From: an uncultured Candidatus Poseidoniales archaeon
GTDB lineage: Archaea > Thermoplasmatota > Poseidoniia > Poseidoniales > Poseidoniaceae
Length of the DNA stretch: 64,000 bases
NCBI GenBank assembly: GCA_905182125.1
Contig: CAJJAV010000006.1
Coordinates: forward strand, 1 to 64,000
Direction: 5' to 3'
The notes under the pieces were generated by a model. The model ran no database searches. It saw only the letters and a list, made by a program, of their open reading frames with translations, and was not told the origin of the DNA. The first letter of the stretch is position 1; each line of letters opens with the position of its first letter. Positions 52,601-60,928 of this stretch are shown piece after piece. The position numbers and the translations under genes were made by a program.

Positions 52601-54680
52601 TGATAAATGCTGAAGTCTCACCGCCCGCTCCAAGTGGTCGTGGATCCCGCCCAAAGCCCTCTCGACGAACTTCTGGTGGCCATCGACTTTCGTACAATTC
52701 ATTCTCATTGGCAGCCATAATTGCGGCGACTGCGCGCCTCATAACGGACACCTCTGCCTGCCGGAATCTGTAGATGCTCTGTTTCATATCCCCGACGATA
52801 CAAACGGTTGGATCCCAAGGGCCGAGCGGTCGTTCTGGCTCGCCGTGATGCAAAACTCTGTGGCCCCACAAGCGTGCTAGAAGGCGGAAATGGGCAGGGT
52901 TGGTGTCTTGATATTCATCGATGATGAATGCACGGTATTGCCGGCGAATGGTTTGCAGAACGTGGTGCCTTCGTTGCAAATCCAACGCACATGCTTCGTC
53001 ATCTCCTGCAAGCGTGAGCGCTCTGGAAATATGATGATCGCTCCAAGGTTCGTTGCCTAGGCCATCCAGGGCCTCAACAACGGCAACTGGATAGTCAAAT
53101 CGAACCATGTCTGGGCACCGAGCAAGCAGTAAATCTGCTGCAAGGTTTTGGATGTCATCAAAATCATGCACCCCTTCATGCGCCTTCAGTTGGGCAAGAA
53201 TATCTTTGCAAGCCTCGTGAACCCTCAGCAGATCCAAAAGAATCTGAGACTGTAGCGCTGCACCAACCCTCATGTTTCCAACATCGCCCATCGTTTCGGG
53301 GAGTTGGACTTCGAGTTCGGTCAAACTGTACGTGCTGCCTTCAGGAATGTAAGGGGATTCAATGGCAGGCGAAAGTAACGTGGCACTGCGGCCCATTAAG
53401 CAAATCAGCCGTCCGGTTTGAGAGTTGAGCATGTTTGACATCGTTTGACCAAGTGCTTTTGCACTTGCATTAATCGCATCTTTTTGGGCCCCAGTCACGC
53501 CTTTAGCCTTGGATTTGGGGAGCAAGCCTGGGTGCCAGCCACTGGTACTGGCTGGAGGAAGGGCGCCCTTTGGGAAGAAGGTGGTTTTTGTCCCATCTGT
53601 TTTGATTTTCCCTCCTGCTGCAATCGCCGTGTTCCAGACCCATTGCATACGAAGCAAAGGTTCCTGTCCGAAAGCATGGCGCGCCATGTGACGCAGATGG
53701 TTGAAGCGTGTTTCCGGCCCACCTGCAACCACCTGTGCGGGATCGATGTAGGATGCTGCGTGAGGCAAGTACAGGTCGATGTAATCATTTAGAAGAGCAT
53801 GAAGTTCCACAGCAAAAGAATCGATGTCCTCGGCAATCGGTTGCAAAAACATCTCCAAAAACAGCTGTTCGGGGATCTGAGTGTCATGGCCAAACGGTGC
53901 CCCTAAGCGCAGTGAGTGGGCCTCAATGGCTCGCTTCGATTCCTCTACGAAGAGGGATTTGTTGAGCATGCCTGACAACACGACTGAGGCTTGCTCTTGG
54001 CCACCAAGCGCAACAGCGAGCCGGTTCCTAGCCTCGATGAAGGAGTTGACGTAGCCCAGAACACCTGCTTCTTGGGCATCATTAACGGTTCGAATTCGCC
54101 ATGCTGAATGCAGGGCTTCTTCAATCAATAACGGTGCTCGTTCTTGGGCGATTTGCTCGCGGCTCGGATGGACTGCCACCAAATCCAAGTGTGGGGCAAG
54201 CAATTGTGAAAGGAAGGCGTCAATGGTTGAAATTGGTGCTTCATCAAGCGATGAAAGGAGCATTTCCACGTCGGCATCCGAACTGATTCTCGGATCAAAG
54301 ATACCTGCGTCATCGCCGGTTTTGACCGGTGATTTCCGGGTCGCTGCGACCCGCGCTCTGATTCGTGCCTTCAGTTCAGAAGCGGCTTTCCTGGTGAATG
54401 TAATTGCCACGACTTCGCTTGGAAGCAAGCCTTGCCATGCCTTTCGTTCTGTCCGTTCACGCGCCGGAGCGCGCAGTGAACCGTGCCCGCTCAAGGGCTC
54501 TCGTGGGCCATTTGGAAGGACCAATGTTGAGCGTTGAAGAGGTGAAATCAAGTGCTGGACATAGCGCTCAGCCATCACCGTAGTCTTCCCTGTTCCTGCA
54601 CCGGCATCAAGGGCGATGTGCCGGTCGATATCAAGGCCTAGGCGTTGACTGCGGTTGAATGGGATTCGATTGTTGCTCAA
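49686..54680 (-). CDS. addA: AddA-type ATP-dependent helicase-nuclease
   Basis: 1664 residues. It has a complete UvrD-type SF1 motor: Walker A ALDAGAGTGKTTVM (~26), VVAITFTRKAASELKAR (Ia), IIDEYQDTNPAHF (II, ~587), VGDMKQSIYRFRQAE (III), LTSNYRTKPNLV (IV), RIMTVHNAKGLEADVVF (V) and SFYVALTRARDRL (VI, ~1142). The C-terminal RecB-like nuclease has GRADLVL (~1480), IVDLKTKG (~1505) and RLQLTLYSMAL. A Cys at LCHRRHW (~1300) plus CQTCPFYTGDVRLC (~1632) looks like a 4Fe-4S set, not usual in bacterial AddA. It overlaps addB by 4 bp (ATGA), so it is translationally coupled. End resection of DNA breaks is the family role. Confidence 0.9.
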   Translation of the reverse strand: MSNNRIPFNRSQRLGLDIDRHIALDAGAGTGKTTVMAERYVQHLISPLQRSTLVLPNGPREPLSGHGSLRAPARERTERKAWQGLLPSEVVAITFTRKAASELKARIRARVAATRKSPVKTGDDAGIFDPRISSDADVEMLLSSLDEAPISTIDAFLSQLLAPHLDLVAVHPSREQIAQERAPLLIEEALHSAWRIRTVNDAQEAGVLGYVNSFIEARNRLAVALGGQEQASVVLSGMLNKSLFVEESKRAIEAHSLRLGAPFGHDTQIPEQLFLEMFLQPIAEDIDSFAVELHALLNDYIDLYLPHAASYIDPAQVVAGGPETRFNHLRHMARHAFGQEPLLRMQWVWNTAIAAGGKIKTDGTKTTFFPKGALPPASTSGWHPGLLPKSKAKGVTGAQKDAINASAKALGQTMSNMLNSQTGRLICLMGRSATLLSPAIESPYIPEGSTYSLTELEVQLPETMGDVGNMRVGAALQSQILLDLLRVHEACKDILAQLKAHEGVHDFDDIQNLAADLLLARCPDMVRFDYPVAVVEALDGLGNEPWSDHHISRALTLAGDDEACALDLQRRHHVLQTIRRQYRAFIIDEYQDTNPAHFRLLARLWGHRVLHHGEPERPLGPWDPTVCIVGDMKQSIYRFRQAEVSVMRRAVAAIMAANENELYESRWPPEVRREGFGRDPRPLGAGGETSAFITADALAPGEVVSQAWTHVSLGTDTGDYAPEFSGGDRQMFRQHGLIDLTSNYRTKPNLVHAMNGIFRDVFHPRHHLLPGEWHATAQDLDAGRPSGNTPGVLEWLMPLSTEEGDVSSDLSVPVDVFSNQKSKDIHLEHELIAGRLSALLQGQTTQVWSAADRAFRDVEGPDAAVDPSDVMILVHSRKHVPDLIRRLQQRGIPVVADRQGSLLGRPIVQPLMALLNLIANPGSRAAVLGIARSPVLGFTDGQIQTMMEQAPESDWWNHLEHHAPNKNIATLVAHLGRLVRKGALYEVVDAVLDHSDLLVAFPEDTDRQNAEAWYSLAASIGNELGHEAAAIHERMCELQRLRQKGPSATNVPAGGAVRIMTVHNAKGLEADVVFVAGLFKAGASDTQLNTKENVLVTPQIIAGRINPWRSLTRPQDGLWEFTLQLDQAQTQAERRRSFYVALTRARDRLILVGAHKNTSTINAASGELEVESKASRKTMGGMWIEGLRSLAHEGQIADSPWLLTGDLSHQTLPPYDKTTLTLDPFALSQNAKLGEDAIQSVRIYHHPDCFEAGQKSTPLEDWRLLEQRIEDLPVEPQPQTPPLMVMESVRMTAHGLDTSNLCHRRHWLSEVKGWVPEKLNLIGVKKESKGTSSQYPLATVFGTMMHRLVELGLANPSLHAAPHSIPLPAAWQFEGKDGLDDEAMIDVVLAEEGYIRQGKDASSHVAKRAGERLVELGALVREGLLGKLAAGETHFGLTVEGLRTELPFYHSHSVDVDGLKRTTFDVVEPINHATIEALTLIFDGRADLVLALRNESNQGFLQIVDLKTKGCRDGFNAANPSKGTALQQYKGDVLNPEPSTDAERALLKEHRLQLTLYSMALEAIEMSKPAEEQRTILPPALLVGASGRMIQLSPGAFVKARKDLDDQLEWIGHLAVVPETLDEPERLDSETSEPCQTCPFYTGDVRLCGPAGSPLGLGPFDAEA

Positions 54681-57600
54681 CGTGATTCACCTCCGAGGAC
54701 AGAAGATGGGCAAATCGACCTGACATTACAAAAAGAACACGATGAACTTGGAACGGGGTGGATATGGCCTGAGGCGGCAGTGTCCACTGCTCGGCGAGCG
54801 GTCTGAAGCCGTTCATTCATCCATGCGCGGAACCCATTGCTCTGATAGGATTCATCATCAGAAAATCGGAACTGGTTGGCGGTTAGGAGCGTGCGTTCAC
54901 CAAGCGAAAGCCCGTCGAGGTAAGGTTCGATTTCTGGATCGATTTCCACGTAGTGGGTCGATCCTTCACCGACTTCCATGACGCCGACACCAACGACTCG
55001 GTCACCGGGATGAGCAAGTTCCCAAGCCCGCGCATACAGGCCCAATTGAATTTCATTGAACAGGGCTTTTAGGTGGCGCTTCCCGCTCTCGCCAACCTTT
55101 GGACCATTGACGGTTTTCAAATCACGAATAATCACCCAACGGCGTGCTGGCCCACTCGATGTTGGGTTTCGAAGATTGAGAGGTGTTGTGGCATCGCCGC
55201 CGGGTAAAAGCAGGTTGTCTTTGATGGCTCTTGCTTGCAACTCTTGACTCAGAATCACTTCGTCAACCCGGTCCACATTCCCTCGAATGTTAAAGGGGCG
55301 GAGTTCGCCCGAATCATTGACTGCATCAACTTCCACAAACGATGAATCGCCGTTGGAAACTGGCCATTCGCAGGCCAGTGGTCCTGCGTTTTCAAGTGCG
55401 TAGTCTGCTTCTAACATTCGCCAGATCCGGCCCCCTGCTACGAGCACGTTTTCACCATCGAGGTGTGCACGCCATGCTTCAGGGTCGACGCCCAGAAGAT
55501 CGCGGCATCGGTGGGTGGCAATGGCATCATTTCGAGTCAGCCAAGGAACGTTTTCTTCGAGGTGGACCAAGATGGCTTGCCATCCCTGAACTGGGGCTGG
55601 ACTCGGCCCGAGGTGCAAAGGCGTCGGTTGTTGTTCTGTTTCGCCACCGGTTGGAACGCCATGGGCCGCCAGAAGGGCTGCTTCAGCATCGTGAATAATC
55701 TGACCGCGTGTGCGGTGATCGATGTCTTCGAGTTCGTCTTCTTCACCTTCAGCTTGCAGATGACCAGTCACCCAAGCTTGTCGCGGGCAAGAAAGCCAAG
55801 GCTGCAAACGGCTTGCCGACCACACCTTTCGATGGACGCCAGGTGAACGGACGCCGAGGACATCGGGGAGGGCACCTTCGCTCAATGGCGTTGGAGGGAG
55901 AGGACGTGGGTCGATCGAAACACCCCGGCTGACTTTGTTCTTGCGCATGCCCAAATGAGGCCATACCGCTTGCTCTCGGCTGCCGATTTGGGCTTGATTG
56001 AGCGTCGGGTCGAGCGAAAGAAGGTCTGTTGAGACCAAACGATTTCGAGCATCCCATGGCATGTATTCGAGATTCTCAAGATCGTCAAACGAAGGTTGAC
56101 GTTGCTTACGATCGTTCAGAACTTGTGCTTCGTACGCCATCGCCAAACCGGGCACTGCATTGATTCGGCCGATGGCTTCGCGGTCTTCTCGCAACCCTAA
56201 TCCGATGCGTTGGCGCTCATCTCTTGGCCTGTGTCCAGAGCGCAGCCCACTGACAACGCCACCGCTCGCATGCATCGTGAATGGGCGGGGTGTCAGCCAA
56301 GTGTGTTCAGGCGTCGAAGGGTCGATTTGCCACGCTCTTCGAGGATCTTCTCCACTGATTGCTTCACTCGGCACAAATTCTGGGGCGCCTTGGTAAGACA
56401 AAAAGTCCCCATCCCGTTGCGAATCTGCTAGCCATTCAGCAAAAGGTGCTGCAGGACCACCACCCTCCTCAAGGGTGCTGTCGAACACAACAACTGTCGA
56501 GCCTGCTTGCATCAAATGGCGCAAATGATGTCGCCCTCTGCGCACGGCTAAATCAGTGTGAAGCATACCCAATTTCAATTTGGTTGGAGCATCGAGCCAA
56601 GGCACTTTAGGGAGTTTCATCGACCAGGCATCGACATCCATGCCGACCAGTAAAATCAGATCTGCCGAGACCCCATGCGCCTCTTCTGGCGTTAAGACAC
56701 GGACATCTTTACTGGAGGCTCGTTCGCTTGGCATTTTGGTTTCTGCTACAAGGCGTTCGAGGTATTCGATGAATGCCAACCCTGCCTTAGGTGTGTCGAA
56801 TTTGGCTTTCTGGAGGAGTGTTTTCGCATCATGGTGGGCTGTGGAAAGATGTTGCAGTGCTGGCAAGCTGCGGTCGTAATCACCAACCCTGTCACTTAAT
56901 GCCGTCCAATCCAAGTGAGAAAGAATGTGGTTCAGCCACGCTTCCCCGGTTTTGACTACAGCTGGAAGAGGGAGGGTGTCACCCGAGATGCATCCCGCAA
57001 CACGCTCCCCAAGCGTTTCTTGATCATCGCCTTCAATGAACGGGGCCCACACTCTGGCGACACATGCAAGCCACCACTGCGTTTCTTCAAGGGCTCGGCG
57101 GGCCTGATCTGAATCTCTGCCGAGTTGAGGTTGAGCGTTTGCTAAGGTTCGTGTCCACCGGGTGAGTGCTCCCGGCCCGCCACGAACGTGGAAACTTCGC
57201 GCCATACTTTCGAGAACCTCTGGATGAGGTTTTGGAAACCAACCTGCGACACTGGGGTGCTGTAATTCTGGCACCCCACCGTTGAGGAGGGGCAAGGCTT
57301 GATGCGACGTTAGACCACGTAGTTGGGGCATGGACCATGCTTCTGCACCGACGCCCAATCGTAGAAGTCGTGTCAAATGATTGATGCCTGGTACCGCATT
57401 CAAAGACTCTGTTCCTCGGCCCAAATTCACTCCAAGTTCTAACAACCGGGACCGCCAGAGATCGATTGTTGATGTTGCTTGGCCGTCGATGATCAAAATT
57501 GACCCTTTGTTGGTGGCTTTGAAATGCCGCACGAGGTCGATGGCCGCGTCCAATGCATGCATTCGTTGGTGCAGTTGCACCCTGTGGATGTCAGGTTTCG

Positions 57601-58414
57601 AGGCGGTGTCGTTGTTTGCTGCGCTCGCAGAAGTGTGGACGCTGTGATGTGGCACCCACGACGGGAGGTCTTCTTGCCCGACGTAAGGTACATCCTCAAT
57701 GTAGGTGCCGTGGTGCCCAAGACGGAACGAACCAGGATTGCATAGTTGATGAATTGGGCGATGCATCGAAAGCGCACGGAGCAAGCTGATCTCGGTTTCA
57801 GTGTAATCTGGTGCGGCGTCCAAAATCAAAATGCCATCGACATCGTTCAAGGTAAAGGGGGTTGTGGCTGTTTCTAAGGCCTTGACCAAGGAGGACTCAA
57901 CCAAAGAGGGGTGAGTCCCCTCTAATCGTTTTCCCACCTCTCGAAGAACGCGGTCCAGTTCTCTCGCCCCTGGATCTTCTTCCCACGTCCAAGGGTGATC
58001 AAGGTCCATCAGCGCCCGATGAAGGGACAGGATTCGCTCCGTATTGTAGGGCCTCCACACTCTGTTTTGTTTCGTGGGAGCGAACAGCAAGGGCAAGTCT
58101 CCTCGTTCCGCTGCTTGCTTGGTGAGTTCGTGAACTACATTGAACAACGTTGGACCGTCTTGTAATTTACGAGGTCGTTTCAAATCGAGATGGACAAGGT
58201 CGACCAGTCGCGTCAGCGTAAGATGGTGGGTCGTATCGACGGGTAGCCCGTGGCCAGAAAGCAAACTAAGAGCTTGGCTTCGAGCTTCTTCATTCGGATA
58301 GAGGACAAGAAGGGCGTGCCCCTCTCGTGCCAGAAGAGCATCCTTCAACCACACGGGGAAGTGCTCGCCAACGGGCTGCACTTCGATGGTGATGGGAGGT
58401 TGTTCTCGATTCAT
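54677..58414 (-). CDS. addB: AddB-type nuclease subunit, no P-loop visible
   Basis: 1245 residues. The N-terminal ~850 residues resemble the AddB/RecC helicase-like scaffold, but no Walker A is visible near the start (REGHALLVLYPNEEARSQAL), so it is probably not an ATPase; a motif V/VI-like segment survives (ADLILLVGMDVDAW). The C-terminal nuclease is complete: LSCPRQAW (~875, first Cys), RGNVDRVDEV (~1048), IIRDLKTVNG (~1100), EIQLGLYARAWE, and CSFCNVRSIC (~1229; CxxC-x5-C), the exact AddB 4Fe-4S layout. First gene of the addB-addA pair. Together they form a dual-nuclease break-processing enzyme. Confidence 0.85.
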   Translation of the reverse strand: MNREQPPITIEVQPVGEHFPVWLKDALLAREGHALLVLYPNEEARSQALSLLSGHGLPVDTTHHLTLTRLVDLVHLDLKRPRKLQDGPTLFNVVHELTKQAAERGDLPLLFAPTKQNRVWRPYNTERILSLHRALMDLDHPWTWEEDPGARELDRVLREVGKRLEGTHPSLVESSLVKALETATTPFTLNDVDGILILDAAPDYTETEISLLRALSMHRPIHQLCNPGSFRLGHHGTYIEDVPYVGQEDLPSWVPHHSVHTSASAANNDTASKPDIHRVQLHQRMHALDAAIDLVRHFKATNKGSILIIDGQATSTIDLWRSRLLELGVNLGRGTESLNAVPGINHLTRLLRLGVGAEAWSMPQLRGLTSHQALPLLNGGVPELQHPSVAGWFPKPHPEVLESMARSFHVRGGPGALTRWTRTLANAQPQLGRDSDQARRALEETQWWLACVARVWAPFIEGDDQETLGERVAGCISGDTLPLPAVVKTGEAWLNHILSHLDWTALSDRVGDYDRSLPALQHLSTAHHDAKTLLQKAKFDTPKAGLAFIEYLERLVAETKMPSERASSKDVRVLTPEEAHGVSADLILLVGMDVDAWSMKLPKVPWLDAPTKLKLGMLHTDLAVRRGRHHLRHLMQAGSTVVVFDSTLEEGGGPAAPFAEWLADSQRDGDFLSYQGAPEFVPSEAISGEDPRRAWQIDPSTPEHTWLTPRPFTMHASGGVVSGLRSGHRPRDERQRIGLGLREDREAIGRINAVPGLAMAYEAQVLNDRKQRQPSFDDLENLEYMPWDARNRLVSTDLLSLDPTLNQAQIGSREQAVWPHLGMRKNKVSRGVSIDPRPLPPTPLSEGALPDVLGVRSPGVHRKVWSASRLQPWLSCPRQAWVTGHLQAEGEEDELEDIDHRTRGQIIHDAEAALLAAHGVPTGGETEQQPTPLHLGPSPAPVQGWQAILVHLEENVPWLTRNDAIATHRCRDLLGVDPEAWRAHLDGENVLVAGGRIWRMLEADYALENAGPLACEWPVSNGDSSFVEVDAVNDSGELRPFNIRGNVDRVDEVILSQELQARAIKDNLLLPGGDATTPLNLRNPTSSGPARRWVIIRDLKTVNGPKVGESGKRHLKALFNEIQLGLYARAWELAHPGDRVVGVGVMEVGEGSTHYVEIDPEIEPYLDGLSLGERTLLTANQFRFSDDESYQSNGFRAWMNERLQTARRAVDTAASGHIHPVPSSSCSFCNVRSICPSSVLGGESR

Positions 58415-58461
58415 GACCCGCCCTCTTCACACCAATACGGTCGAGGGTTTTTGAGGAACAC

Positions 58462-58531
58462 GGTGAAAGTCGTTCGTATCCGGTGTTCCATCTTTCGTTT
58501 TCTGCAAAGTGGTGAAAGCGTTTCTATCCGG
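58462..58531. repeat. Two-copy direct repeat, possible regulator binding sites
   Basis: GGTGAAAGTCGTTCGTATCC (then GG) at 58462-58483 and GGTGAAAGCGTTTCTATCCG (then G) at 58511-58531 match over ~21 bp with one indel and one substitution. Starts are 49 bp apart. They lie 48-117 bp from the addB start codon and ~200 bp upstream of the TATA box for the TFB-like gene, so they may control either gene. Confidence 0.6.
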
Positions 58532-58711
58532 AAGGAGAGGGGTTTTGGCTGTGCCCTTACACCCGTACCTGTTCTGGAAAGAGCCTGTTTGATCGGGTGA
58601 ACCACCGTTGCAGGACTTACCGTTGTGGTCTGCCTTCGGCCACTTATATAGTGTTGAAAGGAGTAATGTTGTGAAGGCGTGTGGGAAAGTGCACAAGGTT
58701 TATTCTTGTTT

Positions 58712-58721
58712 GCTATAAAAT
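58712..58721 (+). promoter_or_regulatory. TATA box for the TFB-like gene
   Basis: GCTATAAAATACT is the best TATA consensus in the region. Transcription would begin near 58745, leaving a ~130-nt leader before the ATG at 58875, long for an archaeal mRNA. A second candidate, CTTATATAG at 58643-58651, would give a leader of about 200 nt. Confidence 0.5.
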
Positions 58722-58776
58722 ACTCTTGTTGACCGAAAACTTTATCGGCTTCGGCGTGTAGAAGATAATGTATGCA

Positions 58777-58841
58777 GTGCAAACCGGAGTCTCATGGGCC
58801 TTTTTTAGGGACACCAAAGTTTCGACGATCGGCCTTTGCAC
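58777..58841 (+). promoter_or_regulatory. Inverted repeat in the leader of the TFB-like gene
   Basis: GTGCAAA (58777-58783) is the reverse complement of TTTGCAC (58835-58841); flanking CCGG/CGG could extend the stem with a bulge. A T6 run lies in the loop (58801-58806). It could be a regulatory RNA structure ending ~33 nt before the start codon. Pairing is judged by eye. Confidence 0.35.
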
Positions 58842-58874
58842 CCGCAGAACAAACAAAAAGGAATGGTGATATGA

Positions 58875-60080
58875 ATGACAAATAGGAACATGAATGGAAA
58901 AGATGACTGCGTCGAATGCGGTGCCGGTAAGATGGAACTGGACGCCGAAAAGGGCGAACTCGAATGCAACACCTGCGGCATTGTCGCAAGTTCGGCTGAT
59001 ATCCTTGATACGAACCCTGGCAAGACCACCTATGGTGGTGAATCCGCAACTCATGAAGTGGTTCGCAACAACTGTGACCAGAACGCCAACATGGGAACAG
59101 GAGGCGGTTACATGGACACAAAGGGGCTTTCAGCAAGCGAACGCAAGAAGTGGAACCGACTACGTAAAGTCAACCGCAGTACAACGCGACTCAAGCACCC
59201 TCTTGCTGAAGCAGTTCGTAAGAAGATCAAGGAGATGTACGGTTCCTTCGCTATGCAAGCGGCTGAACCGTTCGTCAAAATGATGTGCAAACCGCTCAAG
59301 GGCAACTTGGAACTGCAACGTCAAGCCCTGGACAATAAGGCCCTCAAAAAGCAACTTGGTATGCCCAAGCAGAGTATTTGTCGCAAGAAGACCGGGGTCC
59401 GGGGCAAAAGCACAGAACTCAACATCATCCTTCTGGCCATGGCAGCTGTCGAAGTCGCAGGCGAACTGGGGTTGCTCTCAAAGATGGACCGAAGGGCCGG
59501 AATGGCCCAGCACGACCTCACACGGAAGCAACTCGTCAATGCCAAGCGAACGTTGCTTAACCACTTCAAAGCCCGAATCAAGATGGGTTGGGAAGAGAAG
59601 CCGCCAACAAAGACGCCCGATGACATTCGAGAAGATGGGGTTGACCAAGCGGTCGAGCACATTCACGACATGCTGGATGAGTCTCTTGGTGAAGAACTGC
59701 TGGATGAGGTGAACTACGAGACCGAAGCACGGCTTGCTTTGCTTGGTGAAGGCAAGACGAGTGCACTGACTGCGAACACCGAAGTCCGCATGGCGGTTTG
59801 CGTCGCCTTCTTCGCCACCTTGGTCTCGATGGGCTTGCAAGCAGGCATGGCCGATCGGCTTGGCGCTGTGTTTGGCATGACTGGCAGTGGCATTCGTTCT
59901 CGCTACGAGGCGTTGTCTGCGGCCGAAAAGGCTGGCGAAGGCGACTACAACGGTGTCTTTCTTCGATGTGAGATGACGTGCTTAGAAATCCTAGCCACGC
60001 TGCAACCAGCCCACACGTTGATACAACGGGTCGGGCTCGGTGAAGTATGGTCAAACAAGGAAGGCTCTTCAGTCTCTTGA
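58875..60080 (+). CDS. Divergent TFB (TFIIB-like) transcription factor
   Basis: 401 residues. The N-terminus is a TFIIB-type zinc ribbon: DDCVECGAGKMELDAEKGEL then ECNTCGIVAS, two CxxC pairs with the usual ~15-residue gap. The following linker includes GLSASERKKWNRLRKVNRS, similar to the 'kWr...ra' B-finger region. The core (~100-390) is helical and may hold two degraded cyclin folds: PLAEAVRKKIKEMYGSF, TELNIILLAMAAVEVAGELG, and ALTANTEVRMAVCVAFFATL; the last part, GMADRLGAVFGMTGSGIRSR, looks like a helix-turn-helix. It would direct RNA polymerase to a promoter subset. ATG 58890 is an alternative start. It overlaps the next gene by 34 bp. Confidence 0.75.
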   Translation: MTNRNMNGKDDCVECGAGKMELDAEKGELECNTCGIVASSADILDTNPGKTTYGGESATHEVVRNNCDQNANMGTGGGYMDTKGLSASERKKWNRLRKVNRSTTRLKHPLAEAVRKKIKEMYGSFAMQAAEPFVKMMCKPLKGNLELQRQALDNKALKKQLGMPKQSICRKKTGVRGKSTELNIILLAMAAVEVAGELGLLSKMDRRAGMAQHDLTRKQLVNAKRTLLNHFKARIKMGWEEKPPTKTPDDIREDGVDQAVEHIHDMLDESLGEELLDEVNYETEARLALLGEGKTSALTANTEVRMAVCVAFFATLVSMGLQAGMADRLGAVFGMTGSGIRSRYEALSAAEKAGEGDYNGVFLRCEMTCLEILATLQPAHTLIQRVGLGEVWSNKEGSSVS

Positions 60081-60928
60081 TTACGCTCGTGCTATGCTCT
60101 TCTGGAGCAAGCGCAGGGGTTGCAGAAACCCTTGAGGCAGGAGCCGTCTTTGGCGGCCAATCCACTCAAGCCAACGAGACTTCAGCCAGCATTGTTAACC
60201 TGAGCGAGTTGCCAAACATCGTCGAAGTTTACACCGCCACATGGTGCTCCAACTGTGTGGACGTGGAGCATGCTTTGGATGATGTCGAAGCAAATGTTTC
60301 GATGCAACAATACCACATACACCGTTCGATTTCAGAAGTCCAAGACCCATTCGGAACCGATATTATCGACAAAAGGTTCCACGATCGCTATGGCCGCTGG
60401 TCCCCACCAGCAGTGGTGTTTAACGGTACCACGATGGTGAGAGGGAGTGTTGCACAATCTGACAGCCTTCAGCAAGATTTCACCACCATAGTCGAACAAC
60501 CATTGCTGCTTGGAAACGGCAGCAGTACGTTTGGTTGGACGCCCATGAGCGATTCCAAAGGGACCGTGACATGGAACCTCGATGTCGAAATGGCACAGTT
60601 TGGTGAAGGTACTCTTAGCGCCTACCTCTGGGTGGTCGAAGGGTCTGCATACTTCGAAGAAGGCTCCAATGGCCTCGGCGATTACCCTCACATCGTTCGA
60701 GACATCATACACCTCGGCAACGATACCCAAGGGAGCATGAGCGTTGACCTACCTGCAACTTTTGATGGAGATGATCTCTCTGTCCACCTTATTTACCAGT
60801 TCAATCCCTTAATCCCTGAGGAACCGGTCGTTCCAACGCCAGTTGTGGATGAAGAAACCGTTCCCTTTCTCTCCAGCATATCGACGCTCGCTATGGTTGG
60901 TGTTGCTGTAGCCGTTCGCCGTTCATAA
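60047..60928 (+). CDS. Secreted thioredoxin-like protein with C-terminal anchor
   Basis: 293 residues. Signal peptide ~5-24 (GRLFSLLITLVLCSSGASAG). A thioredoxin-fold domain follows: NIVEVYTATWCSNCVDVEHAL with the redox CxxC, a cis-Pro-type segment GRWSPPAVVFNGTT and a beta-rich C-terminal part (TVTWNLDVEMAQFGEGTLSAY). The end VPFLSSISTLAMVGVAVAVRRS (in parts) has a hydrophobic helix and two Arg, like sortase-type or tail anchors. Probably acts in extracytoplasmic thiol chemistry. Its start overlaps the TFB-like gene by 34 bp, so the two are likely co-expressed. It converges with no gap on the 800-aa orphan. Confidence 0.78.
   Translation: MVKQGRLFSLLITLVLCSSGASAGVAETLEAGAVFGGQSTQANETSASIVNLSELPNIVEVYTATWCSNCVDVEHALDDVEANVSMQQYHIHRSISEVQDPFGTDIIDKRFHDRYGRWSPPAVVFNGTTMVRGSVAQSDSLQQDFTTIVEQPLLLGNGSSTFGWTPMSDSKGTVTWNLDVEMAQFGEGTLSAYLWVVEGSAYFEEGSNGLGDYPHIVRDIIHLGNDTQGSMSVDLPATFDGDDLSVHLIYQFNPLIPEEPVVPTPVVDEETVPFLSSISTLAMVGVAVAVRRS

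Larger units (their letters stand above)
58415..58874. other. 460-bp non-coding region between addB and the TFB-like gene
   Basis: The largest gene-free stretch here, upstream of both divergent genes. It contains an imperfect direct repeat (58462-58531), a short hairpin GTGGTC/GGCCAC at 58625-58643 next to a TATATA sequence, a second TATA-type box at 58712-58721 and an inverted repeat GTGCAAA/TTTGCAC at 58777-58841. No credible protein gene was found. Confidence 0.6.

Noticed and set aside
54677..58414. Cas4-like CRISPR adaptation nuclease
   Set aside because: The Fe-S nuclease is part of a 1245-aa AddB-type protein next to addA, and no CRISPR array or cas gene is present.
58671..58718. 15-codon leader peptide (GTG start after a GGAG) upstream of the TFB-like gene
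   Set aside because: It overlaps the TATA box at 58712, so it would precede the likely transcript; too short to support.
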